Positions 51,464 through 59,683 of a stretch of DNA of 64,000 nucleotides are shown piece by piece. The notes under the pieces were generated by a model. It saw only the letters and a program-made list of their open reading frames with translations. It searched no databases and had not been told where the DNA came from. The position numbers and the translations under genes were made by a program. Position 1 is the stretch's first letter; each line of letters starts with the position of its first letter. The stretch is from Mycobacterium scrofulaceum (lineage in GTDB: Bacteria; Actinomycetota; Actinomycetes; Mycobacteriales; Mycobacteriaceae): assembly GCF_001667885.1 (NCBI RefSeq), contig NZ_LZJW01000075.1, positions 124,001-188,000 of the forward strand, in the 5' to 3' direction.

Positions 51464-52275
51464 GAGTCGGATTCATCGGTCTGGGCAGTCAGGGCGCCCC
51501 CATGGCGCGGCGGATCGTCGAGGGCGGCTACGAGACGACGTTGTGGGCACGCAGACCCGCAACCCTCGAGGCGTTCGCCGACACCGCGGCGAAGATCGCC
51601 GAGTCACCGGCCGAGCTCGCCGCGGCCAGCGACCTGGTCTGCCTCTGCGTCGTGGGCGACGCCGACGTCGACGAGATCACGTCCGGCGACCATGGCGTGC
51701 TGGCCGCGATGAAACCGGGCGGTGTCATCGCCATCCACAGCACCGTGCATCCCAACACCTGCCGGGATCTTTCGAAACAAGCCGCAACCAAAGGGATTTC
51801 GGTCATTGACGCGCCGGTCAGCGGCGGCGGCCCGGCCGCGGCCGAAGGGCGTCTGCTGGTGATGGTCGGTGGCGACGCCGACGCCGTCGAGCGGTGCCGC
51901 CCGGTCTTCGCCACCTATGCCGATCCGGTCGTGCACCTCGGCGAGCTCGGTTCCGGTCAGACCACGAAGCTGCTCAACAACCTGCTGTTCACCGCCCACC
52001 TGGCCACCGCGGCCAGCGCGCTGTCGCTGGCTCGCTCCCTCGGTGTCGAACCGGACCGCCTCACCGAGGTGGTCTCGCGCAGCAGCGGTAACAGTTTCGC
52101 GCTCACCGCCCTTGGCGGCATCGGCGGGCTGGACCGGCTTGCCGGGGTGGCCGGGACGCTGCTGCAGAAAGACGTCCGCCTGGTGGTGGACCTGGCCGAC
52201 GGAGCCGGCGCGCACGGCGGCGCCGTGCTGGACGCGGCCGACGCCGCGCTGGGCCTCATGGGCCATCCAAGGTGA
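51460..52275 (+). CDS. 3-hydroxyisobutyrate dehydrogenase-family oxidoreductase (first of tandem pair)
   Basis: A 271-residue beta-hydroxyacid dehydrogenase: Rossmann motif GFIGLGSQG, substrate loop DAPVSGGGPAAAEGRLLVMVGG, catalytic lysine in GSGQTTKLLNNLL. It overlaps the genes on both sides by four bases (ATGA, GTGA). It is followed at once by a second, diverged member of the same family, so the two may form a heterodimer or act on successive hydroxyacids. Confidence 0.9.
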   Translation: MRVGFIGLGSQGAPMARRIVEGGYETTLWARRPATLEAFADTAAKIAESPAELAAASDLVCLCVVGDADVDEITSGDHGVLAAMKPGGVIAIHSTVHPNTCRDLSKQAATKGISVIDAPVSGGGPAAAEGRLLVMVGGDADAVERCRPVFATYADPVVHLGELGSGQTTKLLNNLLFTAHLATAASALSLARSLGVEPDRLTEVVSRSSGNSFALTALGGIGGLDRLAGVAGTLLQKDVRLVVDLADGAGAHGGAVLDAADAALGLMGHPR

Positions 52276-53072
52276 GGATCGGGTTCGTCGGTGCGGGACG
52301 GATGGGCCGCCCCATGGTGGCCCGTCTGGTGGCGGCAGGACACGATGTCCGGGTCGTGGGCCGGACCGCCGAAAAGCGAAGCGATCTCGAGCAGCTCGGC
52401 GCCCATGCGGTCGCCGACCCCGTCGAGGTTTGTAGGTGCGCCGACGTCGTGGTGCTGTGCGTGTTCACCGACCTACAGCTGCGGGAGGTATACCTGGACG
52501 GTGGACTGCTGGCCGCCATGCCGCCCGGGTCCGTGCTGGTCGTGCACACCACCGCCGGCCCGAACACGGTCGACGCGCTCGCCGCACACGCCGAAGGCGT
52601 CGACGTCGTCGACGCTCCGGTCAGCGGCGGCCCGCATGACATCGCGGCCGGCCGGCTAACGCTGTTCGTCGGCGGCGCCGAAGACGCCGTGGCGCGGGTG
52701 CGGACGGTGCTCGCCTGTTACGGAGATCCGGTTCTGCACGTGGGCCCCCGCGGATCCGGCGAGAAGGTGAAGCTAGTCAACAACGCGTTGTTCGCGGGCC
52801 ATATCGGGCTGCTCGCGGAGGCGGTGCGGCTCGGTGAGCGACTTGGCGTGGCGGAGTCGACGTTGTTGCCCGCGTTGGCGCACGGCAGTGCGACCAGCCG
52901 GGTCCTGAGCCTGGCGGCGGCGGGCGGCTCCGTCGCATCGTTCATCGAGGTGGCCGGTGAATTCGTCCGAAAAGATGTCAGCGTGGCGCGTGGCATCGCC
53001 CAGGAACTCGGCAGTGAACTCGGCGCTCTGGATGACGCGATCGACGCCATCGGCGTCTCGAACGGGGTTTGA
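52272..53072 (+). CDS. 3-hydroxyisobutyrate dehydrogenase-family oxidoreductase (second of tandem pair)
   Basis: A 266-residue protein with GFVGAGRMGRPM, DAPVSGGPHDIAAGRLTLFVGG and the lysine in GSGEKVKLVNNALF. It shares the full fold with its upstream neighbour, but the identity by eye is modest, so the duplication is old. GTG start coupled by a GTGA overlap. Last gene of the 48936 operon; 112 bases then separate it from the P450 operon. Confidence 0.9.
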   Translation: MRIGFVGAGRMGRPMVARLVAAGHDVRVVGRTAEKRSDLEQLGAHAVADPVEVCRCADVVVLCVFTDLQLREVYLDGGLLAAMPPGSVLVVHTTAGPNTVDALAAHAEGVDVVDAPVSGGPHDIAAGRLTLFVGGAEDAVARVRTVLACYGDPVLHVGPRGSGEKVKLVNNALFAGHIGLLAEAVRLGERLGVAESTLLPALAHGSATSRVLSLAAAGGSVASFIEVAGEFVRKDVSVARGIAQELGSELGALDDAIDAIGVSNGV

Positions 53073-53106
53073 GATGCCAGCGTTTCGGTCTTTCCGGTTC
53101 GTCACG

Positions 53107-53148
53107 AAGGTATTACCGTTACCTTTACAGTCAACGACTCGGCTGTAA
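53107..53148. promoter_or_regulatory. Two inverted repeats upstream of the P450-ferredoxin operon
   Basis: AAGGTA-N7-TACCTT (53107-53125) is followed by TTACAG-N12-CTGTAA (53125-53148), ending 36 bases before the P450 start. Either could be an operator. They do not resemble the GAGAAT palindrome, so this operon may answer to a different regulator. Confidence 0.4.
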
Positions 53149-53184
53149 CGGCTGCAGCCTGCCCTCGCCGCTGAGGAGGAATCA

Positions 53185-54390
53185 GTGACAAAACCGAAGG
53201 TCGTCTTCGATCCGTACTCCGAGGACTACTACAACAATCCGTTCGACATCTATCGACGGATGCGCGAGGACGCGCCGTTGTACTACGACGAAAAAGAGGA
53301 CTTCTACGCGTTGACCCGCCACGTGGACGTCGCGGCGGCATTCAAAGACTTCGAGACCTATTCCTCGGCGCGCGGCTGCGACCTGGCGATGGTACGCAGG
53401 GGCATCTCCCCCGAGCAGAAGTCGATCATCTTCATGGATCCGCCGGAGCACCGCCACATGCGCAGCCTGCTCAACAAGGCGTTCACGCCGCGGGCGATCC
53501 AATCCCAGCGCGAAACCGTCATCGAGGTGATCGACAAGTACCTGGACGCCGCCGACCCGGAGAATTTTGACGTGGTCCAGGACTTCTCCGGCCCGTTCCC
53601 GGTGGAAGTCATCACCCGGATGGCCGGGGTGCCGGAGGAATACCGCCAGCAGGTGCGCCACTGGATCGACACCAGCCTGTCCCACGAACCGGGCCAGATC
53701 GAGATCAGTGAAGCCGGAATGCAGGCCAACATCGACACGGCGATGTACTACTTCGGCCTCGTGCAGGAGCGCCGCCAGGAACCGCAGGACGACATGATCA
53801 GCCGCCTGATCGCGGCCGAGATCCCAGGTGAAGACGGCCAGCTGCGCAAGCTCGACGACATCGAGATCTGCGGGTTCGCGACCCTTTTGGGCGGAGCGGG
53901 CGCCGAGACCGTCACCAAGCTCCTCGGCAACGCGGCGGTGATCTTCGCCCGGCACCCCGACCAGTGGCAGAAGCTCCAGGAAGACCGCGACAAGATCCCC
54001 GGGGCGGTGGAAGAGCTGCTGCGCTATGAGGGACCGGTGCAGTACAACGTCCGCTACACGCTCAAAGAGGCACACGTCAGCGGCGGGGTGATCCCTGCGG
54101 GCAAGCCGGTGTTCCTCTGTGGCGCAGCGGCCAACCGGGACCCAGAGGCCTTCACCGATGCCGACACGTTCGACATCGAGCGTGACCAGACCGAGGCCCA
54201 GCACCTCGGGCTGGGGTACGGGATCCACAGCTGCCTTGGCGCCGCCCTGGCCCGCCTGGAGAGCAGGATTGCGCTGGAACGGCTCCTCGACTTCATGCCG
54301 CGCTACGAGGTGGACTGGGCGGGCTGCAAACGGGTAACGATGCAAAACGTTGCGGGCTGGAAGAACGTGCCCGTCAAGATACTTCGGTAA
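53185..54390 (+). CDS. Cytochrome P450
   Basis: A 401-residue P450 with GTG start behind GAGGAGGA. The I helix reads LLGGAGAETVTKLLG, where the usual acid-threonine pair is Glu-Thr. The ExxR is in VEELLRYEG and the heme loop is LGYGIHSCLGAALAR with the axial cysteine; the leading Phe is replaced by Leu. It is distinct from the other three P450s. A CxxNxxC ferredoxin gene follows after 9 bases and is its probable electron donor. Confidence 0.93.
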   Translation: MTKPKVVFDPYSEDYYNNPFDIYRRMREDAPLYYDEKEDFYALTRHVDVAAAFKDFETYSSARGCDLAMVRRGISPEQKSIIFMDPPEHRHMRSLLNKAFTPRAIQSQRETVIEVIDKYLDAADPENFDVVQDFSGPFPVEVITRMAGVPEEYRQQVRHWIDTSLSHEPGQIEISEAGMQANIDTAMYYFGLVQERRQEPQDDMISRLIAAEIPGEDGQLRKLDDIEICGFATLLGGAGAETVTKLLGNAAVIFARHPDQWQKLQEDRDKIPGAVEELLRYEGPVQYNVRYTLKEAHVSGGVIPAGKPVFLCGAAANRDPEAFTDADTFDIERDQTEAQHLGLGYGIHSCLGAALARLESRIALERLLDFMPRYEVDWAGCKRVTMQNVAGWKNVPVKILR

Positions 54391-54399
54391 GGGGGTTGC

Positions 54400-54600
54400 G
54401 TGACGAAGAAAATCGAAGTCGACTGGGGGCTCTGCGAGAGCAACGGTGTCTGCATGGGCATCAATCCGGAGATCTTTCTCCTCGGCGACGACGACATGCT
54501 GACCGTCTTGCAGGAAGAGGTCACCCCGGAGAACGAGGCGGATGTGCGTGAGGCCGTTCGTCAGTGCCCGCGGCAGGCGATCTCGATCGTGGGCGAGTAG
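54400..54600 (+). CDS. [3Fe-4S]-type P450 ferredoxin, CxxNxxC variant
   Basis: A 66-residue ferredoxin with Cys12-x2-Asn15-x2-Cys18 and Cys56-Pro. Asparagine occupies the position of the absent fourth ligand. GTG start, 9 bases after the P450 stop, so co-transcribed with it. Convergent with the DUF1330 gene, with three bases between the stops. Confidence 0.92.
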   Translation: MTKKIEVDWGLCESNGVCMGINPEIFLLGDDDMLTVLQEEVTPENEADVREAVRQCPRQAISIVGE

Positions 54601-54603
54601 CGA

Positions 54604-54888
54604 TCAGAATCCGGAGAGGATGACGGCGTTGCAGTCCGCCGCGGCCTGCCGCAGTTTCGCCGCCTTTTGGTAACCCTCGGACTCGTACCACGCGCGGGCA
54701 GCGTCCACCGATTCGAATTCCAGCACGACGGTCTGGTCGCCGTGCCAGCTGCCCTCGATCACCTTGGGAGCGGTGTCCACCGCCAGAATGGTGGTTCCGG
54801 CCATCGCCGAACCGGCCGCCTGCGCATAGGCTTTCATGCCCTCCGGGTCCTTGATGGCCTCGGTAAGAATGACGTAACCTTTCGCCAC
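54604..54888 (-). CDS. DUF1330-family protein
   Basis: A 94-residue protein of the DUF1330 ferredoxin-like alpha/beta-barrel family, recognised by KGYVILTEAIKDPEGMKAYAQAA, EGSWHGDQTVVLEFESVDAARAWYESEGYQ and a final NAVILSGF. The function of the family is unknown. It is the last gene of the P450-ferredoxin operon 56363-54604. Confidence 0.86.
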   Translation of the reverse strand: MAKGYVILTEAIKDPEGMKAYAQAAGSAMAGTTILAVDTAPKVIEGSWHGDQTVVLEFESVDAARAWYESEGYQKAAKLRQAAADCNAVILSGF

Positions 54889-54906
54889 TGCATCTCCTTA
54901 GCTGGG

Positions 54907-55095
54907 TTAGATCTTGCTGATCGCCTGCTCGGGACAGCACTCGATGGCCTCTTGAGTGGCCGATTCGAATTCCGTTGGGACGTCGGATGCTATCGCCTCG
55001 GCGTAGCCGTCGTCGGTGAGGCTGAACACTTCTGGGCACAGCGTCGTGCAGACGCCGTGGCCGCGGCAGCGCTGGTCGTCGACTGTGACTTTCAT
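54907..55095 (-). CDS. [3Fe-4S]/[4Fe-4S]-type P450 ferredoxin, CxxHxxC variant with extra cysteine
   Basis: A 62-residue ferredoxin with Cys10-x2-His13-x2-Cys16, an additional Cys20-Pro, and Cys54-Pro. The C16-x3-C20-P spacing resembles that of ordinary bacterial ferredoxins, so it could bind either cluster type. Its ATG overlaps the P450 stop (ATGA), making it the obvious donor for the P450 at 55092. Confidence 0.92.
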   Translation of the reverse strand: MKVTVDDQRCRGHGVCTTLCPEVFSLTDDGYAEAIASDVPTEFESATQEAIECCPEQAISKI

Positions 55096-56363
55096 GCCGG
55101 CGTGAACTCCAGGTGCAGTTCCGTCAGGCCGCGCAGGATGTACGTCGGGACGTATTGGTAGCGACGGTCATTCGCCGGGCCGTGCACGTTTTCGTCGATC
55201 CTGATGTCCGACGTCCGGTCGAGCAGCCGCTCGATCGCCACCCGCGTTTCGGCGCGCGCGAGCGGGGCGCCCGGGCAGCTGTGGATACCGCGCCCGAACG
55301 AGATGTGTTGCCGGGCGTTCTTGCGGGCCGGGTCGAAGGTGGCGGGGTCTTCGAACCGACGGGGATCACGGTTGGCGGCCGCTTGCACCACCATCACGGT
55401 GGTTCCCGCCGGCAGGTCGACGCCGCCGACATTGACCGGCACCCGGTTCAATCGGAAGTCGCCCTTGACGGGGCTCTCGTGCCGCAGCGACTCCTCGATG
55501 AAGTTGGGGATCAGGCTGCGGTCCTTGCGCAATTGCGCCTGGAGGTCCGGCCGCTCCCCGAGCGTCTGCAGGGCCGCACCCAGCAGCCGCACGGTGGTCT
55601 CCTGGCCCGCCGAAAAGACATTGCTGGCCACCCGTGCCACGTCTTCGACGTCGGGGGTCGAGCCGTCCGGGTAGGTCGCGGTGGCCAGGCCGGTCAGCAC
55701 GTCGTCGCGCGGCTCGCGCCGGCGGTCCCGGACGTAGTCGGAGAAGAGATCGTAGAGAAACTCCAGTGGGCTGTGCGCCAGCGAGCCCTTGGTGCCGCCG
55801 ACGCCGCCACCCGAGTGGTCGCGGATGCCCTTGACGAACTTGTCGCGATCCTCCTCGGGCACACCGAGCAGGTCGGCGATGACCAGCAGCGTGAACGGGC
55901 CGGCGAAGCCCTTGATGAAGTCGCCGCGGCCGGGCGCGAGGAACGTGTCGAGCACCTGGTCGGCGAGCACCCACATCGCGTCCTCGTTCTCCTTGAGGCG
56001 CTTGGGGGTGATCAGCCGCATCAGCAGCGAGCGATGGTTGGTGTGGGTCGGCGGGTCGAGGGTGGGCAGCTGGTCGCTGAACGGCAGCTCGTCGCGGTGC
56101 TTTTCGATCAGCTCGGTGATGTCGTCGCCTTCCAGCGGTACCGGGAAGCCGGGGAACGGACCGGTCACCGAGATGCAGGAGGACCAGGTTTCGGCGTCGT
56201 TGAGGACCGCGCACGCCTCGTCCCAGCCGGTGATCATCGTGACGTCGTGGTGGCTCTCCCGCGTGACGGGGCACCGCTGGCGCAGCGCCTCGTAGTAGGG
56301 GTACGGGTCCTCGATCAGCTCGCTGCCGCGGAAGAAGTCCAACTCGGAGAATTCGTTCGCCAT
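55092..56363 (-). CDS. Cytochrome P450 (paralogue of the 11415 P450)
   Basis: A 423-residue P450 with I helix VFSAGQETTVRLLG, ExxR in EESLRHES, and heme loop ISFGRGIHSCPGAPLAR. It shares long segments with the 11415 protein, including the PF.G.P...EGDDI region, LLVIADLLGVPEED and the C-terminal YVPTYILRGLTELHLEFTPA, so the two arose by duplication. Unlike the 11415 gene it has its own ferredoxin. An imperfect GAGAAC-N3-CCTCTC repeat lies 27 bases upstream. Confidence 0.93.
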   Translation of the reverse strand: MANEFSELDFFRGSELIEDPYPYYEALRQRCPVTRESHHDVTMITGWDEACAVLNDAETWSSCISVTGPFPGFPVPLEGDDITELIEKHRDELPFSDQLPTLDPPTHTNHRSLLMRLITPKRLKENEDAMWVLADQVLDTFLAPGRGDFIKGFAGPFTLLVIADLLGVPEEDRDKFVKGIRDHSGGGVGGTKGSLAHSPLEFLYDLFSDYVRDRRREPRDDVLTGLATATYPDGSTPDVEDVARVASNVFSAGQETTVRLLGAALQTLGERPDLQAQLRKDRSLIPNFIEESLRHESPVKGDFRLNRVPVNVGGVDLPAGTTVMVVQAAANRDPRRFEDPATFDPARKNARQHISFGRGIHSCPGAPLARAETRVAIERLLDRTSDIRIDENVHGPANDRRYQYVPTYILRGLTELHLEFTPA

Positions 56364-56483
56364 CTCCTGCTCCCCTAATCTCGGCTAGTGAGAACGTGCC
56401 TCTCGTAGATGAGCATTACATTTCCACACGGCCTGGTGGTCGTCAACGAGGGGGGCGTCCAAGCGTGTGACGACGGTATGGCG

Positions 56484-56999
56484 TCAGCCGGCGGGGATCA
56501 GATCCGCGGCGACCGACGGCCACGCCAGCAGTCCGCTGCGGAAGGTCTCGACCGCACCGATCGAGCCATCCGGAAGAGCGGCGGCCGCCAGCGCCTGGGC
56601 CTTGAACGTGCGGGCGGCCATGCTCAGCCGGTGCTGCACCAGGCCCACGCTGTCGTCGAGTTCTGCCGGCCACGTCCCCCCCCACAGCGTGACCTCGGTG
56701 ACGCCGTGGTCGAGGGCCTGCAGCACGCCTTGCCGCACCCGGGAGTCGGATCCGAGCAAGTCCGCCGCGGCCGCCAGGGCCTGGGGACGGGGACGAGACC
56801 CCACCGAGGCCAACGCGTCTTCGAGGTCGACCACCTGGGCGCCGAGGATCTGCAGCGGCCGGTCGTCGGCGTGGCCGGCCAGGTCCGCCAGCAGCACGGT
56901 GACGTCCCACCCGGCCATCGACCGGTCGAACAGCCAGCCGCCGGCGAACCGGACCACGTCGACCACGGTGGCGGCGACCACGTCGAGCCGGTATCTCAT
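56484..56999 (-). CDS. Hypothetical protein, unknown function
   Basis: A 171-residue mostly helical protein beginning MRYRLDVVAATVVDVVRFAGGWLFDRSM. It has VTVLLADLAGHADDRPLQILGA, which recalls a sugar-isomerase or PII-like strand-turn, but no family is recognised. The ATG at 56999 lies 17 bases after the TetR stop, so it is co-transcribed with that regulator and may modulate it or be its target. Confidence 0.7.
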   Translation of the reverse strand: MRYRLDVVAATVVDVVRFAGGWLFDRSMAGWDVTVLLADLAGHADDRPLQILGAQVVDLEDALASVGSRPRPQALAAAADLLGSDSRVRQGVLQALDHGVTEVTLWGGTWPAELDDSVGLVQHRLSMAARTFKAQALAAAALPDGSIGAVETFRSGLLAWPSVAADLIPAG

Positions 57000-57016
57000 G
57001 TCCTGGCGTGGCTCTT

Positions 57017-57610
57017 CTACGGGGCGAAGTCCCGCGCCAGCGTCTCGGCGTACTGCTTGAACACCTCGGTTAGGGGTATCGATGGATCGAGCAACCATGT
57101 GGTTTCCATTCCGTGGACGAAGGCGAGAATTTCTACCGCCTTGACGGCGGGGTCTATGTCGGCGCGGTACCGGCCATCGGCCTGCCCGCGGCGGATGAGG
57201 TCGGCGACGATGTCCGTGGCGGCGCGATGCCGGGCCAGCATCCGGTCGTGCAGCGGAGCGTCGGGGAGGATGTTCTCGACCAGCAGCACCGTGAACGTTC
57301 CGACCAGTTCGGGCGCCCGGTTGAACCGGTCGGCGACCTGCGCGATCTGGGCGAAGAGATCGCCGGTCCGGTCGGCGTGGAGGTCGTCATCGAGGTCGCG
57401 GGCGTCGAGGACGGCGTGCAGCAGCTGCTCTTTGGACTCGAAGTGATGCAGCAATCCCGCGGGGGTGACCCCGGCCTCGCCGGCGATCTGCGCGAGGGTG
57501 GTGCTGCGCCAGCCGTTGCGCGTAAGCAGCCGTTGCGCGACGTCGAGGATCCGCTGCTTGCGGTCTTCGCCTTTGGCGAGCAACGTGTCGTAACGCCGTG
57601 CGTCGGGCAC
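57017..57610 (-). CDS. TetR-family transcriptional regulator
   Basis: A 197-residue regulator. Its DNA-binding part is RILDVAQRLLTRNGWRSTTLAQIAGEAGVTPAGLLHHFESKEQLL. The start is placed at GTG 57610, since the longer open frame crosses the inverted repeat at 57642. It is followed by a hypothetical gene. It probably autoregulates through AACCTA-N12-TAGGTT. Confidence 0.9.
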   Translation of the reverse strand: MPDARRYDTLLAKGEDRKQRILDVAQRLLTRNGWRSTTLAQIAGEAGVTPAGLLHHFESKEQLLHAVLDARDLDDDLHADRTGDLFAQIAQVADRFNRAPELVGTFTVLLVENILPDAPLHDRMLARHRAATDIVADLIRRGQADGRYRADIDPAVKAVEILAFVHGMETTWLLDPSIPLTEVFKQYAETLARDFAP

Positions 57611-57641
57611 CGGACTCCTTTGGCCGATTGCGGGCCGAACC

Positions 57642-57665
57642 AACCTAGTGAACACACAGTAGGTT
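57642..57665. promoter_or_regulatory. Inverted repeat AACCTA-N12-TAGGTT, putative TetR operator
   Basis: A 6-bp perfect inverted repeat with a 12-base spacer, 32 bases upstream of the TetR start at 57610, in the gap before the convergent-side thiolase stop. Half-site spacing suits a TetR dimer or dimer pair. Confidence 0.5.
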
Positions 57666-57720
57666 AGTTTGGCCGCTGTGACAAGGGTCACGCGGGGGGC
57701 GGCGTTCGGCGCGTGGGGTG

Positions 57721-58869
57721 CTAGCGGACCAGCTCCACCAGGGTGGCGTTGGCGGTGCCGCCGCCCTCGCACATGGTCTGCAGCCCGTAGCGGATTCCGT
57801 TGGCGCGCATGTGGTGCGCCATCCGCGTCATCAGCACCGCCCCGGACGCACCCAGCGGGTGCCCCAGCGCGATGGCGCCGCCGAGCGGGTTGACCCGCTC
57901 CGGGTCGGCCCCGGTCTCGGCGAGCCAGGCCAGCGGCACCGGCGCGAACGCCTCGTTCACTTCGAACGCGCCGACCTCGGAGAGTGGGACGCCGGCCTTC
58001 TTCAGCACCTTCTCGGTGGCCGGGATGGGCCCGGTGAGCATGAGGACCGGGTCGGCCCCGGTCACCGCGCCGGCGAGGTAGCGCACCAGCGGGGTGAGCC
58101 CCAGCTCGACCGCCATCTCCGCGGTCGTCACCAGCAGCGCGGCGGCGCCGTCGGAGATCTGCGAGGAGTTGCCCGCGTGGATGACCCCATCCTCGGTGAA
58201 GGCCGGTTTGAGTCCGCTCAGTTTCTCGACCGTGGTCCCGCGCCGCACGCCCTCGTCGGCGGCGACGACCGTGTCGTCACCGGTGAACACCGGCACGATC
58301 TGGTCGGTGAACGCGCCGGCGTCCTGGGCCGCCGCCGCCCGTTCGTGGGACTGGGCGGAGTACTCATCGAGCCGGGTGCGGGAGAAACCCCACTTCTTGG
58401 CGATCATCTCCGCCGACAGGCCCTGGTTGAAGGAGAAGTCGTCGTAGCGCGCGAGGACCTTCGGGCCGTACGGCATGCCGGTCGCCCGGGCCGAACCCAG
58501 CGGGACGCGGCTCATGACCTCCACACCGCCGGCGACCACGACGTCCTGCTGACCGGACATCACCGCCTGCACGGCGAAGTCGAGCGCCTGCTGGCTGGAC
58601 CCGCACGCGCGGTTCACGGTGGTCCCGGGAATGGTCTCCGGCCAGCCGGCGGCCAGGACCGCGTAGCGGCCGATGTTGCTCGACTGGTCGCCGACCTGGG
58701 ACACGCATCCCCAGATCACGTCGTCGACCATCTCGGGGCCGACTCCCGTGCGTTCCAGCAGTTCGTTGAGGACGACGGCGGACAGGTCCGCGGCGTGCAT
58801 CCCGGCCAAGCCGCCGTTGCGCTTGCCCACCGCGGTGCGCACGGCTTCGACGATCACTGTTTCCCGCAT
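57721..58869 (-). CDS. fadA: Acetyl-CoA acyltransferase (thiolase), FadA-like
   Basis: A 382-residue biosynthetic/degradative thiolase. The nucleophilic cysteine is in NRACGSSQQAL, the catalytic histidine in GHPLGASGA, and the second cysteine in CEGGGTANA. It cleaves 3-ketoacyl-CoA with CoA. Third gene of the operon FadE-EchA-FadA (60861-57721); a 3-hydroxyacyl-CoA dehydrogenase, needed to complete the cycle, is missing here and must be supplied elsewhere. Confidence 0.93.
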   Translation of the reverse strand: MRETVIVEAVRTAVGKRNGGLAGMHAADLSAVVLNELLERTGVGPEMVDDVIWGCVSQVGDQSSNIGRYAVLAAGWPETIPGTTVNRACGSSQQALDFAVQAVMSGQQDVVVAGGVEVMSRVPLGSARATGMPYGPKVLARYDDFSFNQGLSAEMIAKKWGFSRTRLDEYSAQSHERAAAAQDAGAFTDQIVPVFTGDDTVVAADEGVRRGTTVEKLSGLKPAFTEDGVIHAGNSSQISDGAAALLVTTAEMAVELGLTPLVRYLAGAVTGADPVLMLTGPIPATEKVLKKAGVPLSEVGAFEVNEAFAPVPLAWLAETGADPERVNPLGGAIALGHPLGASGAVLMTRMAHHMRANGIRYGLQTMCEGGGTANATLVELVR

Positions 58870-58873
58870 TTGC

Positions 58874-59683
58874 CTACTCCGCTTCCTCGGATTTCGATAA
58901 CGCCCACCGGCCAGTAAACGACGGCTGCCGCCGCTGCGCGAAGGCGGCATAGGCGGCGGCCGCGTCGGCCGTCGCGAAATTGCCGACCTGGGCGCGGGCC
59001 TCGTTGGCCAGCGCGTCGCGCAACGTGCTGTCGGCGCCCTCGTTCAGCAGGGCCTTGGTGTGGGCCAGGGCGATCGGCGGGCCGGCAGACAACCGATCGG
59101 CGAGATCGTCGACGAAGGCGTCGACCTCCGCGGCCGGCACCACCCACGTCACCAAGTTCAACGCGTGCGCCTCCTCGGCGTCGATCGTCTCGGCGAGCAA
59201 CGCAAGCCGCTTGGCCTGTTGCAGGCCAACGAGTTTGGGCAGTAGCCACGATCCGCCGAGGTCGATCGACAGGCCACGCTGGGAAAAGATCTGGCAGAAC
59301 GTTGATTCCGGCGTTGCGACGACGAAGTCGCATCCCAGCGCGAGGTTCCACCCCGCCCCGACGGCCACTCCGGTCACCTTGGCGATGGTCGGTACCGCAA
59401 GCTCGTGCAGGGCCAGCGCCACGTCGGTCAGCCGCTGCAGCTTGTAGTTCGGATGGATGTCGTCGGGGACCGAGATGTCGGCGCCGGAGCAGAAGCTGCC
59501 GCCGGAACCGGTGAGCACGAGCGCGCGCACGCCGCGGTCGTGACCGGCGGCATGCAGCGCGTCGCGCAACGCGATCCACAGTTCGGGGTTGATCGCGTTC
59601 TTGCGGCGCGGGCGGTTGAGCGTGAGCGTGCGTACGCCGTCGCGGTCCTCGGACAGCAGCACGGGCTCGTCGGGCGAGGTCAA
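58874..59683 (-). CDS. Enoyl-CoA hydratase (crotonase family)
   Basis: A 269-residue crotonase with LTLNRPRRKNAINPEL, oxyanion-hole residues in GSGGSFCSGADIS, and GWNLALGCDFVVATPESTF; the canonical first glutamate position is occupied by Asn/Leu, so hydratase activity is not certain and an isomerase or other reaction is possible. The TTG start overlaps the FadE stop (TTGA). Middle gene of the beta-oxidation operon. Confidence 0.87.
   Translation of the reverse strand: MTSPDEPVLLSEDRDGVRTLTLNRPRRKNAINPELWIALRDALHAAGHDRGVRALVLTGSGGSFCSGADISVPDDIHPNYKLQRLTDVALALHELAVPTIAKVTGVAVGAGWNLALGCDFVVATPESTFCQIFSQRGLSIDLGGSWLLPKLVGLQQAKRLALLAETIDAEEAHALNLVTWVVPAAEVDAFVDDLADRLSAGPPIALAHTKALLNEGADSTLRDALANEARAQVGNFATADAAAAYAAFAQRRQPSFTGRWALSKSEEAE

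Noticed and set aside
56390..56404. GAGAAC-N3-CCTCTC upstream of the P450 at 55092 as another copy of the shared operator
   Set aside because: Three of twelve positions differ and the second half is poor. It is mentioned with the gene, but not called a site.
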